Shown piece by piece: positions 17,879-28,622 of a stretch of DNA of 64,000 nt. Under the pieces are notes generated by a model. The model ran no database searches. It was not told the origin of the DNA and was given only the letters and a program-made list of their open reading frames with translations. The stretch is from NCBI GenBank assembly GCA_903834145.1, contig CAILHY010000024.1, forward strand, positions 1 to 64,000, in the 5' to 3' direction. The position numbers and the translations under genes were made by a program. This stretch comes from an uncultured Actinomycetes bacterium. Lineage in GTDB: Bacteria > Actinomycetota > Actinomycetes > Nanopelagicales > Nanopelagicaceae. Position 1 is the stretch's first letter. Every line of letters starts with the position of its first letter.

Positions 17879-17930
17879 ATTTTCATGGTGTAAATAGGCA
17901 AGGTCAAGCCAAGAACCACCCTTTGGCTTT
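17879..17930 (-). promoter_or_regulatory. Candidate malE promoter with a small inverted repeat
   Basis: On the minus strand AAGCCAA and TTGGCTT (positions 17930-17924 and 17913-17907) form a 7-bp inverted repeat. TTGACC, a good -35 hexamer, overlaps its downstream arm at 17908-17903. A weak A-rich -10 lies 17 to 18 bases further at about 17885-17879. The repeat could be a regulator site or the end of the citrate synthase transcript. No classical LacI-type MalR operator was seen. Confidence 0.3.
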
Positions 17931-17970
17931 TCTTTACCCGATCGTTATGAAGGGTTATCTGTTGCAGAAA

Positions 17971-19086
17971 TTAAGAGTGCAATTGCGCGACGGAATCATC
18001 CCAACCAGCGACTGTTTCGGCTTTGCGCGGGCTTTTTCCAATGTACCGAGCAGATGGGCGGACCAAACGGCCTGTCCGTTTTTGCTCGAGAATGTGCGCG
18101 CTCCAGCCAGCAGTACGTGCAGCGGTAAACATTGAAGTAAAGAGATGCGCAGGAACTTCTGCAAAATCAAGAACTATTGCCGCCCAAAATTCTACGTTGG
18201 TTTCTAGTACGCGCTCTGGGTGACGTGCATGCAATTCAGAAAGTGCCGCTTTTTCAAGAGCGAGCGCAACTTCATAACGTGGTGCACCTAGTTCTTTTGC
18301 AGTGCGACGCAATGTACGTGCGCGTGGATCTTCTGCGCGATAGACGCGGTGACCAAACCCCATAAGCCGCTCGCCACGATCCATAATTCCTTTGACATAG
18401 GCAAGCGCATCACCGGTCTTCTCAACTTCTTCAAGCATGTGAAGAACACGAGATGGAGCACCACCATGCAATGGGCCAGACATGGCGCCAATTGCACCAG
18501 AAAGTGCTGCCGCGACATCGGCACCTGTTGATGCAATGACGCGAGCAGTGAAAGTGGATGCATTCATACCGTGCTCTGCTGCCGAAACAAAATAAGCATC
18601 AATGGCGCGAACGTGAAGTGGATCTGGCTCTCCGCGCCAACGAATCATCATGCGCTCTACAACAGTATGTGCCTTATCGATTTCAGATTCAGGAACTGCT
18701 GGAACAACTTGACCGCGAGCGGCTTGAGACAAATATGAAAGCACCATGACTGATGCGCGTGCAAGATTGCTACGTGCTTCTTCATCAGAGATATCAAGAA
18801 GAGGTTTGAATCCCCACGCTGGTGCCAACATTGAAATTGCTGCTTGCACATCTACACGTACATCACCAGAGTGCACAGGAAGCGGAAACTTTTCTGCATT
18901 CGGAAGTCCCGGATTAAATTCATCATCAACGAGAAGTCCCCAGACATTTCCAAATGAAACACGTCCAACGAGTTCTTCAATATCTACACCGCGATAACGA
19001 AGCGCACTGCCCTCTTTATCCGGCTCGGCAATCTCCGATTCAAATGCAATGACACCTTCAAGTCCTGGCTTAAAATCGTCAGACAT
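17971..19086 (-). CDS. citA: Citrate synthase (short type, citrate synthase 2)
   Basis: The 371-residue protein condenses oxaloacetate and acetyl-CoA to citrate or acts in a related cycle such as methylcitrate synthesis. HGMNASTFTARVIASTGADV and then GAIGAMSGPLHGGAPSRVL and MGFGHRVYRAEDPRA hold the catalytic His residues, and FTAARTAGWSAHILEQK is the usual C-terminal motif. Its length and N-terminus (MSDDFKPGLEGVIAFES) fit the shorter actinobacterial CitA rather than the 430-residue GltA. The ATG at 19086 has GAGGGG upstream; frame positions further upstream to 19200 encode no conserved sequence. It is divergent from pdxH and lies upstream of malE. Confidence 0.9.
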   Translation of the reverse strand: MSDDFKPGLEGVIAFESEIAEPDKEGSALRYRGVDIEELVGRVSFGNVWGLLVDDEFNPGLPNAEKFPLPVHSGDVRVDVQAAISMLAPAWGFKPLLDISDEEARSNLARASVMVLSYLSQAARGQVVPAVPESEIDKAHTVVERMMIRWRGEPDPLHVRAIDAYFVSAAEHGMNASTFTARVIASTGADVAAALSGAIGAMSGPLHGGAPSRVLHMLEEVEKTGDALAYVKGIMDRGERLMGFGHRVYRAEDPRARTLRRTAKELGAPRYEVALALEKAALSELHARHPERVLETNVEFWAAIVLDFAEVPAHLFTSMFTAARTAGWSAHILEQKRTGRLVRPSARYIGKSPRKAETVAGWDDSVAQLHS

Positions 19087-19246
19087 TTGTTGCCCCTCTA
19101 CCTTTTCCTGTAGCGCCACAGAGTCGTGAGCGCTAATACGGCCAATTCTGCCCCCTCCCAGGGGGTGGTCACGACCAAGAGTGCCACCGCTAACGCTCAT
19201 TTAGGCGCGAGATGCCAACTTTCTCAAAGTGACGTTAGATACAGGT

Positions 19247-19933
19247 ATGGAGAAACTCACTAGCGCCGAAATTTCCGCGATGCGACGTTCATACGGTGAA
19301 GCCGGTTTGGAAACTCTTCCGGCCGATCCACTTGTTGCCTTTGCGCAATGGCTACATGAGGCGCATCAGAATCCCCTGATCATTGAGGCCAATGCAATGG
19401 TTCTCACCACTGCAGATCATGATGGCCATATGTCATCACGGACTGTTTTGCTCAAAGACGTTTCCCAACATGGCTTCACCTTCTTCACTAACTATTCATC
19501 TCGCAAAGGCTTAGCGATCCATTCACAACCACAGGTGACTCTGCTTTTTCCTTGGTATGCGCAGGAGAGACAAGTCAGCGTCAATGGGATCGCCGAGCAA
19601 ATCCCGCGGAGTGAAACGGAAGAATATTTCGCCACCCGACCATGGAACTCGCAGATTGGTGCATGGGCTAGTCGCCAATCTGCGCCATTGGATTCGCGAG
19701 GCGAATTAGAGGAGAGGTGGAAATCGGCGGCAGAAAAATGGCCAGAGGGAACGGTTGTACCAACGCCCGCGCAATGGGGTGGCTATCGGGTGATACCGAC
19801 TGAAATCGAATTCTGGCAGGGGCGATACTCCCGATTACACGACCGCCTTCGATATGAACGACCTACAAGCTATGACAAAGGCGACTCCGGATCTCCAAAG
19901 GATGAATGGGAGTTGAACCGCTACTACCCGTAG
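19247..19933 (+). CDS. pdxH: Pyridoxamine 5'-phosphate oxidase
   Basis: The 228-residue enzyme oxidises pyridoxamine or pyridoxine phosphate to pyridoxal phosphate with FMN. Motifs include SSRTVLLKDV, FFTNYSSRKG, LLFPWYAQERQVSVNG, ATRPWNSQIGAWASRQS, EIEFWQGRYSRLHDRLRYER and the C-terminal WELNRYYP, all matching PdxH along its length. The ATG at 19247 aligns with the family start; a GTG at 19229 would add six residues and cannot be excluded. No strong Shine-Dalgarno is present. It lies nine bases from serC, also a vitamin B6-linked gene in some bacteria, so the two are likely co-transcribed. Confidence 0.93.
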   Translation: MEKLTSAEISAMRRSYGEAGLETLPADPLVAFAQWLHEAHQNPLIIEANAMVLTTADHDGHMSSRTVLLKDVSQHGFTFFTNYSSRKGLAIHSQPQVTLLFPWYAQERQVSVNGIAEQIPRSETEEYFATRPWNSQIGAWASRQSAPLDSRGELEERWKSAAEKWPEGTVVPTPAQWGGYRVIPTEIEFWQGRYSRLHDRLRYERPTSYDKGDSGSPKDEWELNRYYP

Positions 19934-21061
<1,128 letters not shown>

Positions 21062-21080
21062 GCGCTGGTAAATCACTCGC

Positions 21081-22238
21081 ATGACTCTTCGGCGCGATCG
21101 CGTCTTTTGGACCGTCTCTCTGCAGATCGCCATCGTAAATATCTACTTGGGTGGATTCGGCCCAGCTCAACCTCTGCTGCGTGCAGAACAACACACCTCA
21201 TTAACTGTCGCTGGCCTGCATGGAACAGCTATGGGAGTCGCTGCAATTCTTGCCGGTTTTATCAGCCCACACTTAGTTCATAAATTTGGTAGACAAATAA
21301 CTTCATGGATGGGGTTCGCTTTATTTACTGCAGGAGTGCTGATGTTTGTTTTCTCCCCTCCTGTTTCTTTAACGTTGCTCGCAACACTTTTGGGTGGAAT
21401 CGGTATTTCAACAGTAATCAACACGATGGTTACCCAACTCTCTGATCACTATCCAAAGGATGCATCTGCTGCCTTGTCACAAGCGAGTGGAATTTCATCG
21501 GCGGGGTACATCATCGGAACTCTTTCAGTTGGGGCAATTGCAAGTACTTCTATGAGTTGGCGACTTGGATTGCTCTCTGTCGTGCCTCTGGCCCTCTTGT
21601 TATATTTCTATGCGCGTCCCTATATTGCAAAAGAACACATTCCACACGAGAGCGGACCTGAACGCGGGGCTATGAGCGCTCAATTTTGGATTGCGTGGTT
21701 TGGGTTTATTGCTTGTATTTCCACTGAATTTGCAACAACATTCTGGGCGGCTGCATTGGTGAAAGATCGAGTCGGATCTACTGCCGCTGTCTCCACATTA
21801 AGTATGTTGGCGTTTGGAATTGGCATGGCGCTTGGACGATGGTTTGGTCCAGGGCTGCTGCGCCAATTGAACATAGATTCCAAACTCAAATCAGTTCTGG
21901 TTTTTCAATTTATAGGTTTTGGAATCTTCTGGGCTTCGCACATTATGTGGCTTTCACTTCTCACCTTGCTCATGATGGGCTCAGGTGTTTCGATGCAATT
22001 TGCGCTTTCATCAATGCGCTTAATCGGACTCAGTGGCGGTCGACCAGAGTTGGCGGTTGGCCGGAGTTCCTTGGCTGCTGGAATTGCCATTGCGGCGGCA
22101 CCATTCTTACTCGGCGTATTCGGTGATCATTTAGGAATCTCGCGTGCCTACCTCATGGTTCCGGTGTTAATCGTGATCGCATTAGGTACCATCATCGCGA
22201 TTCCTACCGAATCCAGGAAATTGGAGGCGAGCAAATGA
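21081..22238 (+). CDS. Major facilitator superfamily transporter
   Basis: This 385-residue membrane protein has about twelve hydrophobic helices and an MFS loop 2-3 motif (GFISPHLVHKFGRQITSWMG). The substrate cannot be told. It is in the same direction as serC with a 19-base gap. Its stop codon overlaps the ATG of a possible 26-residue membrane peptide (ATGA), and GGAGG near its 3' end would serve that peptide. It converges with a second, unrelated MFS gene. Confidence 0.85.
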   Translation: MTLRRDRVFWTVSLQIAIVNIYLGGFGPAQPLLRAEQHTSLTVAGLHGTAMGVAAILAGFISPHLVHKFGRQITSWMGFALFTAGVLMFVFSPPVSLTLLATLLGGIGISTVINTMVTQLSDHYPKDASAALSQASGISSAGYIIGTLSVGAIASTSMSWRLGLLSVVPLALLLYFYARPYIAKEHIPHESGPERGAMSAQFWIAWFGFIACISTEFATTFWAAALVKDRVGSTAAVSTLSMLAFGIGMALGRWFGPGLLRQLNIDSKLKSVLVFQFIGFGIFWASHIMWLSLLTLLMMGSGVSMQFALSSMRLIGLSGGRPELAVGRSSLAAGIAIAAAPFLLGVFGDHLGISRAYLMVPVLIVIALGTIIAIPTESRKLEASK

Positions 22239-22315
22239 ACGCTAAAACTCGACGCATCGTGACGCTTATAACGCTCTTTGGATTGCTAGCTCTTATTATC
22301 GTAAGTGGGCGGTAG
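22235..22315 (+). CDS. Possible 26-residue membrane peptide
   Basis: The frame starts at an ATG overlapping the MFS stop (ATGA), with GGAGG seven bases upstream. The peptide begins MNAKTRRIVTLITLFGLLAL and ends IIVSGR: a basic N-terminus and one hydrophobic helix. It overlaps the 3' end of the convergent MFS gene by 30 bases. The ribosome site and coupling argue it is translated; no family is recognised. Confidence 0.45.
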   Translation: MNAKTRRIVTLITLFGLLALIIVSGR

Positions 22316-23554
22316 AACTACATCAATCGAGAAGTCTTTCGGGACTCCCACACGGTGGCGATAACGAGCCCACACAAATAGGCCGGCAAGGATCGCTATC
22401 GATGCGCAAAAAGCAATGGCTATACGAACTCCAATTTTCTCAGCCATGAAACCAATCAGCGGAGATCCGACAGGAGTTCCACCTAAGAAAACCAGAAGAT
22501 AAATTCCCATCACTCGTCCTCGAAGGATGGGATCGGTGTTTATTTGTACCAGCGAATTTGCCGTGATCAAAGTGGAAAGAGCTGCGAATCCGCAAAATGG
22601 CAGAACCATCGAATACGTTTCATAGGTTGGCATGCAAACCAAGATTAATTCTGTAACTCCAAAGACCATCGCGCCATAGACAACAAACATCGGTTTCCTG
22701 AACCGCTCTGTTCTGGCAGAAGTTAGAGAACCGCTGAGTGAACCTATGGCAACAAAAGTTCCAAGAAGTCCGAAAGATCCTGCTCCGCGATGGAAGACCT
22801 TCGTCGCCATTAGAGCATTAAATATCTGAAAATTAAGTCCAAAGGTAGCCATGAAAAATACAACAATCATGATGGCGCGGATATCAGATCGCGCTTTCAC
22901 ATAGCGAATGCCTTCGCGGATTCCAGCCGAACTCGTACTGCGCACTTGCAAGTGGAATTCGCTCTTGCGCAAATTGGTTAGAGCAGCGATGACCAATAAA
23001 TAGGAAAAAGCATTGAGCAAAAAGGATGGTCCTGTTCCGAAAGCGGCAATGGACGCTCCAGAAACTGCAGGCCCAATGAGCCTTCCACCATTAAAGTTCG
23101 CCGAATTTAAACTTACTGCGTTGGCAACATCGGCTCGCCCCACAACTTCAGTTGTAAATGATTGGCGCACCGGAGCATCAATAGCATTGGCGATTCCTAA
23201 GGTGCAGGCAAGGGCAAAAACATGCCACAACTGAACATGGTGAAGGACCACCAAAAGCCCAAGAATTCCAGCGGAGAGCCCGCCCCCAATGTTGGTCCAC
23301 ACTAAAACTTTTCGTTTATCGAATTTGTCGGCAAGTGCGCCCCCATGAAGACTAAAAAAGAGAACTGGGGTAAATTGCAACGCGGTTACTAAACCTAAAT
23401 ATGTACCGCTGTTATGAGTGAGTTGGAGTGTGAGCCAATCCTGAGCAATACGTTGACCCCATGTGCCAATATTTGAAACGGTATTCGCTGCAAAGAGAAT
23501 TCGGAAATTGCGATGGCGAAATGCCCGCCAATTACCATCTTCTTTAATCTGCAC
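22286..23554 (-). CDS. MFS exporter of the EntS/MFS_3 type
   Basis: The 422-residue protein begins WRAFRHRNFRILFAANTVSN and contains GTWGQRIAQDWLTLQLT, LHGGALADKFDKRKVLVWTN and GGTPVGSPLIGFMAEKIGVR. These are characteristic of the MFS_3 group that includes the enterobactin exporter EntS and macrolide efflux-like proteins. Twelve hydrophobic helices are expected. The substrate is unknown; no siderophore genes are nearby. It diverges from the DUF2530 gene over 60 bases. Confidence 0.88.
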   Translation of the reverse strand: MQIKEDGNWRAFRHRNFRILFAANTVSNIGTWGQRIAQDWLTLQLTHNSGTYLGLVTALQFTPVLFFSLHGGALADKFDKRKVLVWTNIGGGLSAGILGLLVVLHHVQLWHVFALACTLGIANAIDAPVRQSFTTEVVGRADVANAVSLNSANFNGGRLIGPAVSGASIAAFGTGPSFLLNAFSYLLVIAALTNLRKSEFHLQVRSTSSAGIREGIRYVKARSDIRAIMIVVFFMATFGLNFQIFNALMATKVFHRGAGSFGLLGTFVAIGSLSGSLTSARTERFRKPMFVVYGAMVFGVTELILVCMPTYETYSMVLPFCGFAALSTLITANSLVQINTDPILRGRVMGIYLLVFLGGTPVGSPLIGFMAEKIGVRIAIAFCASIAILAGLFVWARYRHRVGVPKDFSIDVVLPPTYDNKS

Positions 23555-23614
23555 AGATAAGCCTCCGCTAAGTACCTTACTCCCGATTTATCAACGAGGG
23601 ACTATTATTCGGAC

Positions 23615-23803
23615 ATGGCTCAAAATGTGAGATCAGTTGTGCTCCTGATAGCTATTGGCACGATTGCTTGGCTCGTGGCAGGGATCATCGCTATCGCAAT
23701 GTCCGCTGATTCCAAAGTAATTTGGACCTGCGTTGTAGGCGCTCTCCTTGGAGTAACAGGGATCCGCTACACAATCCGACGTGCACGTCGAAGTGGAATT
23801 TAA
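23615..23803 (+). CDS. DUF2530 small membrane protein
   Basis: The 62-residue protein has two hydrophobic helices (SVVLLIAIGTIAWLVAGII and TCVVGALLGVTGIRY) separated by a short polar turn, and a basic tail. Size, topology and its place beside the cold-shock-domain and DUF3027 genes fit the actinobacterial DUF2530 family, whose function is unknown. Its end overlaps the cold-shock gene by four bases on the opposite strand. Confidence 0.8.
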   Translation: MAQNVRSVVLLIAIGTIAWLVAGIIAIAMSADSKVIWTCVVGALLGVTGIRYTIRRARRSGI

Positions 23804-24183
23804 GCTTCTAACTGACCTGCAATTCCTCGAAGCACTTTTCCAAGTCGCTCTGTTTCCACGGCAGTTGGACGCCGTCCATGACGAAGTCCGTTTCCCACTT
23901 TATCCAGAATCTTGATGGTGTCTTCGATCATTGCAGCAAGATCGTCAGCATTCACATGATTGTTCTCAACTAGTGATGGTGGTGCATCAATGATGCGCAC
24001 AGAAAGTGCTTGTGGGCCACGGCGGCCATCGGCAACACCAAATTCTAACTTCGTACCTGGTTTCACAGATGTCACACCTTCAGGAAGAGAAGTTGCAGCA
24101 AGATAAACATCTTCGCCTTCATCGGATGCGATAAAACCAAAACCCTTTTCCAGGCTGAACCATTTAACGCGGCCACTAGGCAT
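23800..24183 (-). CDS. Cold-shock-domain protein with C-terminal extension
   Basis: The 127-residue protein has a cold-shock domain at residues 1-65 (SGRVKWFSLEKGFGFIASDE), including the RNA-binding RNP-1 KGFGFI. About 60 further residues (DDLAAMIEDTIKILDKV) are predicted to be helical. Canonical cold-shock proteins stop near 70 residues, but actinobacteria keep a longer paralogue beside DUF3027, as here. The RNP-2 segment, usually VFVHxS, reads DVYLAATS, so the aromatic and His contacts are altered. It probably binds RNA or single-stranded DNA. The 141-base space up to the DUF3027 gene contains no further reading frame and may hold its leader. Confidence 0.88.
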   Translation of the reverse strand: MPSGRVKWFSLEKGFGFIASDEGEDVYLAATSLPEGVTSVKPGTKLEFGVADGRRGPQALSVRIIDAPPSLVENNHVNADDLAAMIEDTIKILDKVGNGLRHGRRPTAVETERLGKVLRGIAGQLEA

Positions 24184-24324
24184 GGGGTCTCTCCTTCGTA
24201 ATATCTTTCAGTACTCGTGTAGGCCGCGGTTGCGGGCAGAGGGGAAGTTTATCTCACAAGAGCCGATTCTTGTACAGGTATTTCCGGCCTAAATGAAGGC
24301 GATAAACGAAATGTCGGAATGGTT

Positions 24325-25017
24325 TTAGAGAGTGGCCTCGGAGTGCGCTCCGCAGCCGTGATCGACTGAAACCACGCGTGCATCTTCTGGAGAAATCGCA
24401 TTGGCGCAGACGCCGAATGATCCACGCAGAGATCCTGAAATAGGTAGAAAGAAGCCACAAGAAACGCAAGGCTTGGGGGCCATCTTTGCAATTGCAGAAT
24501 CTGGTCCGCGATCACCTGTATACCAACGCTTGCTTGCTTGGTCACGACCCTCAACAGACATGACGCGTGGGCGACCTAATCCAAGTTCCCACACTTGTGT
24601 TGCATCAAGATCTTCGTCCCCAGGAAGTGCAGCAAATCCTGGAACTAATCGAGCATCATCAGGATTGGAAGGCAAAATATCGCCGACTCCGATATCGCCC
24701 GGTTGAATACGATCGATGTAAGGAATCCATTCGGGTGCAAGTAGTGCATCAGGTCCTGGCAGAACGACAACGTCGCACACTGTTGCATCGGAATCTGCAT
24801 CAACTTTCGCAACGGTGACAACCCAGCGCCATCCCATATACCCTTGCAAAAAAGCTTCGAACATATAACTTGCGATGCGCTCTTCTTCGTCGAAATCCGC
24901 AGAGATGAACTCACCTACGAGTGACACATTTCCAGCATCGGCAAGAGCGGCAGAGCGAGCCAACTCCAGCGCATCAAATGCAGCGGGTGTCACTGAAATC
25001 TTCTTGGAAATTGCCAT
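24325..25017 (-). CDS. DUF3027 family protein
   Basis: The 230-residue protein matches the actinobacterial DUF3027 family by its N-terminus (DALELARSAALADAGN), the GYMGWRWVVTVAKVD segment and the WIPYIDRIQPGDIGVGDILP motif. Near the C-terminus, CVSCGFF, FGVCANAISPEDARVVSVDH and GCGAHSE carry four Cys and two His residues that could form a zinc site. The family has no established function. It sits between groEL and the cold-shock gene, an arrangement shared by many actinobacteria. Confidence 0.88.
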   Translation of the reverse strand: MAISKKISVTPAAFDALELARSAALADAGNVSLVGEFISADFDEEERIASYMFEAFLQGYMGWRWVVTVAKVDADSDATVCDVVVLPGPDALLAPEWIPYIDRIQPGDIGVGDILPSNPDDARLVPGFAALPGDEDLDATQVWELGLGRPRVMSVEGRDQASKRWYTGDRGPDSAIAKMAPKPCVSCGFFLPISGSLRGSFGVCANAISPEDARVVSVDHGCGAHSEATL

Positions 25018-25036
25018 GGGGTAAGGGTAAAGCAGA

Positions 25037-25065
25037 AAGGACTCCCGAGGTAATCGGGAGTCCTT
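25037..25065 (-). terminator. Intrinsic terminator downstream of groEL
   Basis: AAGGACTCCCGA pairs perfectly with TCGGGAGTCCTT (12 bp) around a five-base loop, followed on the minus strand by TTTCTGCTTT. It lies about 40 bases after the groEL stop and just before the DUF3027 start, so DUF3027 probably has its own promoter or depends on readthrough. Confidence 0.8.
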
Positions 25066-25104
25066 GTCTGGCGTAACTACTTCTGAATTAGAAGTCCATA
25101 CTTA

Positions 25105-26792
<1,688 letters not shown>

Positions 26793-26856
26793 CGCTAAAT
26801 CTAGAGCAGCAGGCAGCCCTCGGCAAACTGAAGAAAGGCGGGTGAATCGGGCTGTT

Positions 26857-27129
26857 TTAGCGGGCAGAACGGGCGCTGGTACGGGCCTGGCGAAGGCGAC
26901 GAAGGCGCTTTACCAGCATCGGGGAGGCCAGGAGGGCATCCTCACGGTCAATCAAATCATTGAGGAGTTGGTAATACCGCGGAGGCGTGAGGTCAAAAAG
27001 TTCCTTAATCGAACTCTCCTTGGCCCCAGCGTAGCGCCACCAACTTCGCTCAAATTCGAGAATTCTCTGTTCGAGATCGGTCAGGGGTGAGCCTTTCAGG
27101 GATAGCTCCCCTGATGTATTCGCGTCCAT
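26857..27129 (-). CDS. DUF3263 family protein
   Basis: The 90-residue protein starts MDANTSGELSLKGSPLTDLE and contains LEFERSWWRYAGAKESSIKE and PPRYYQLLNDLIDREDAL, the signature of the actinobacterial DUF3263 family, which resembles a small helix-turn-helix. It ends in an Arg-rich tail (VKRLRRLRQARTSARSAR). The start at 27129 is the first that fits the family; frames further upstream are basic and unconserved. It may bind DNA, but its role is not established. A 10-bp tandem repeat lies about 30 to 70 bases upstream. Confidence 0.82.
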   Translation of the reverse strand: MDANTSGELSLKGSPLTDLEQRILEFERSWWRYAGAKESSIKELFDLTPPRYYQLLNDLIDREDALLASPMLVKRLRRLRQARTSARSAR

Positions 27130-27160
27130 ATAACCCAGCCTAAACCACCGCCCGGCACAT

Positions 27161-27200
27161 TGGTGGGATTTAGTGAGATTGAGTGAGATTGAGTGAGATT
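27161..27200. repeat. Four tandem copies of a 10-bp repeat
   Basis: TGGTGGGATT, TAGTGAGATT, GAGTGAGATT and GAGTGAGATT follow each other exactly, matching the helical pitch of DNA. The array lies upstream of the DUF3263 gene, and its last copy touches the stop codon of the decarboxylase gene. It could be a stacked protein-binding site or simple slippage. Confidence 0.7.
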
Positions 27201-28549
27201 TACAGAGTTGCGAGAATCGTCTCAATATCGCTGACCTTCGTCCAAGGATTCACGATGGCAAAACGCAAAATCGGTTGACCTTTATGTGAGGAGGCTGGAA
27301 TGAATCCGATTTGATCATCAAGTAATTTATCTGACCAGTTTTTATAATCGGCTTTTTCCCAACCGGGACGCGTAAATGCAACCACCGATAATTCCGGATC
27401 GCGCATCAGTTCTAACCGTGGATGTTCACGAATCTTCTGCGCGGCGATTTGGGCCATCGTTAAAGTTTTTTCCATCGCAATTGCATAGGCATTCGTTCCA
27501 TTTGCTGCAAGTGAGAACCAAAAAGGCAAACCGCGAGTGCGTCGAGTTAGATTAATTGCGTAGTCAGATGGATTCCATGATCCACCTTCATGCAACGCAT
27601 CAAGGTAGGAAGCCTTTTGAGTATGGGCTTCACGAGCTAATTCAGGATTGCGATACAACAGTGCGCAAGCATCGAATGGTGCGAAGAGCCATTTATGTGG
27701 GTCAACAATAAATGAATCTGCACTTTCAATTCCATTGAACTTTGGTCTTGCCGATGGGGCACATAATGCTGCTAAACCATATGCACCATCAACATGAAAC
27801 CAAATATTTCTTTCTCGCGCTGCATCGCCAACGCTTTGTAAATCATCAATGATTCCAAGGTTTGTAGTACCAGCTGTAGCAACAACCGCGAAAACCCGTG
27901 CATTGTGCGTCGCTTGAAAATTGTCAATCTCGCGCGCAACATCGGCACCCGTTAATCGCAAATTCTCATCTGGTTCAACAAGCAGGACATCGACATCCAT
28001 GACATTTGCTGCCGAGGCGATAGATGAGTGCGCCTCTTTACTGCAGACAACTGCCCACCGAGAAGTTTCGGGCCAACGTTTTCGAGCTTCGGCTCGGGCA
28101 ACAACAAGGGCCGAAAGATTTCCGACGGTGCCTCCTTGGGCAAAAACGCCACCGGCACTTTCTGGTAGACCCGCCAAGTCGGCAACCCAACGAAGTGCTT
28201 GATTCTCGGCGAAGACCGCACCAGCACCTTCTTGCCACGAACCGCCGTATAGCGCGCTGGCACCGACAACTAAATCAAAGAGGTTTGCATGTTCGCTAGG
28301 AGCCGACGGTATGTAGGCAAGATTGCGCGGATGATCTGTTGAGATACATGCGCGGGCAAGAACATCAGTGAAAATACCCAGTGCTGCATCCCCGCCCATG
28401 CCCTCTGGCGTGATGGTGTGCCCAACTTCAGCAAAGAGATCCTCTGCTGAGCGCGGACCATCTAAAGGTGGATCATCCTTCAATCTTTCCAAGCTATATG
28501 CCAACGCCTTTGCAGCTAACTCTTCTAATTCGGAGGTGAACTCATGCAT
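27200..28549 (-). CDS. PLP-dependent group II amino acid decarboxylase
   Basis: The protein of about 449 residues belongs to the aromatic-L-amino-acid/glutamate decarboxylase family. FAQGGTVGNLSALVVAR, TAGTTNLGIIDDL, WFHVDGAYGLAAL (PLP-contacting Asp) and SFIVDPHKWLFAPFDACALL (Schiff-base Lys) are clear. It decarboxylates an amino acid to an amine; the substrate (aromatic amino acid, aspartate or 2,4-diaminobutyrate) cannot be decided. I chose the ATG at 28549; an in-frame TTG at 28576 is possible and neither has a strong ribosome site. The upstream gene is divergent across about 70 bases. Confidence 0.88.
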   Translation of the reverse strand: MHEFTSELEELAAKALAYSLERLKDDPPLDGPRSAEDLFAEVGHTITPEGMGGDAALGIFTDVLARACISTDHPRNLAYIPSAPSEHANLFDLVVGASALYGGSWQEGAGAVFAENQALRWVADLAGLPESAGGVFAQGGTVGNLSALVVARAEARKRWPETSRWAVVCSKEAHSSIASAANVMDVDVLLVEPDENLRLTGADVAREIDNFQATHNARVFAVVATAGTTNLGIIDDLQSVGDAARERNIWFHVDGAYGLAALCAPSARPKFNGIESADSFIVDPHKWLFAPFDACALLYRNPELAREAHTQKASYLDALHEGGSWNPSDYAINLTRRTRGLPFWFSLAANGTNAYAIAMEKTLTMAQIAAQKIREHPRLELMRDPELSVVAFTRPGWEKADYKNWSDKLLDDQIGFIPASSHKGQPILRFAIVNPWTKVSDIETILATL

Positions 28550-28622
28550 AAGCGCCAGTCTGCCACGACTTTGCAAGAAAGTTCACACTCCTAACAATCG
28601 AGTAAATAAGTACTATAAATAG

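Noticed and set aside
19141-19180. Short hairpins (CCCCC/GGGGG and TGGTC/GACCA) between citrate synthase and pdxH
   Set aside because: Stems are only five base pairs and overlap an unconserved region; no transcript end or operator can be argued.
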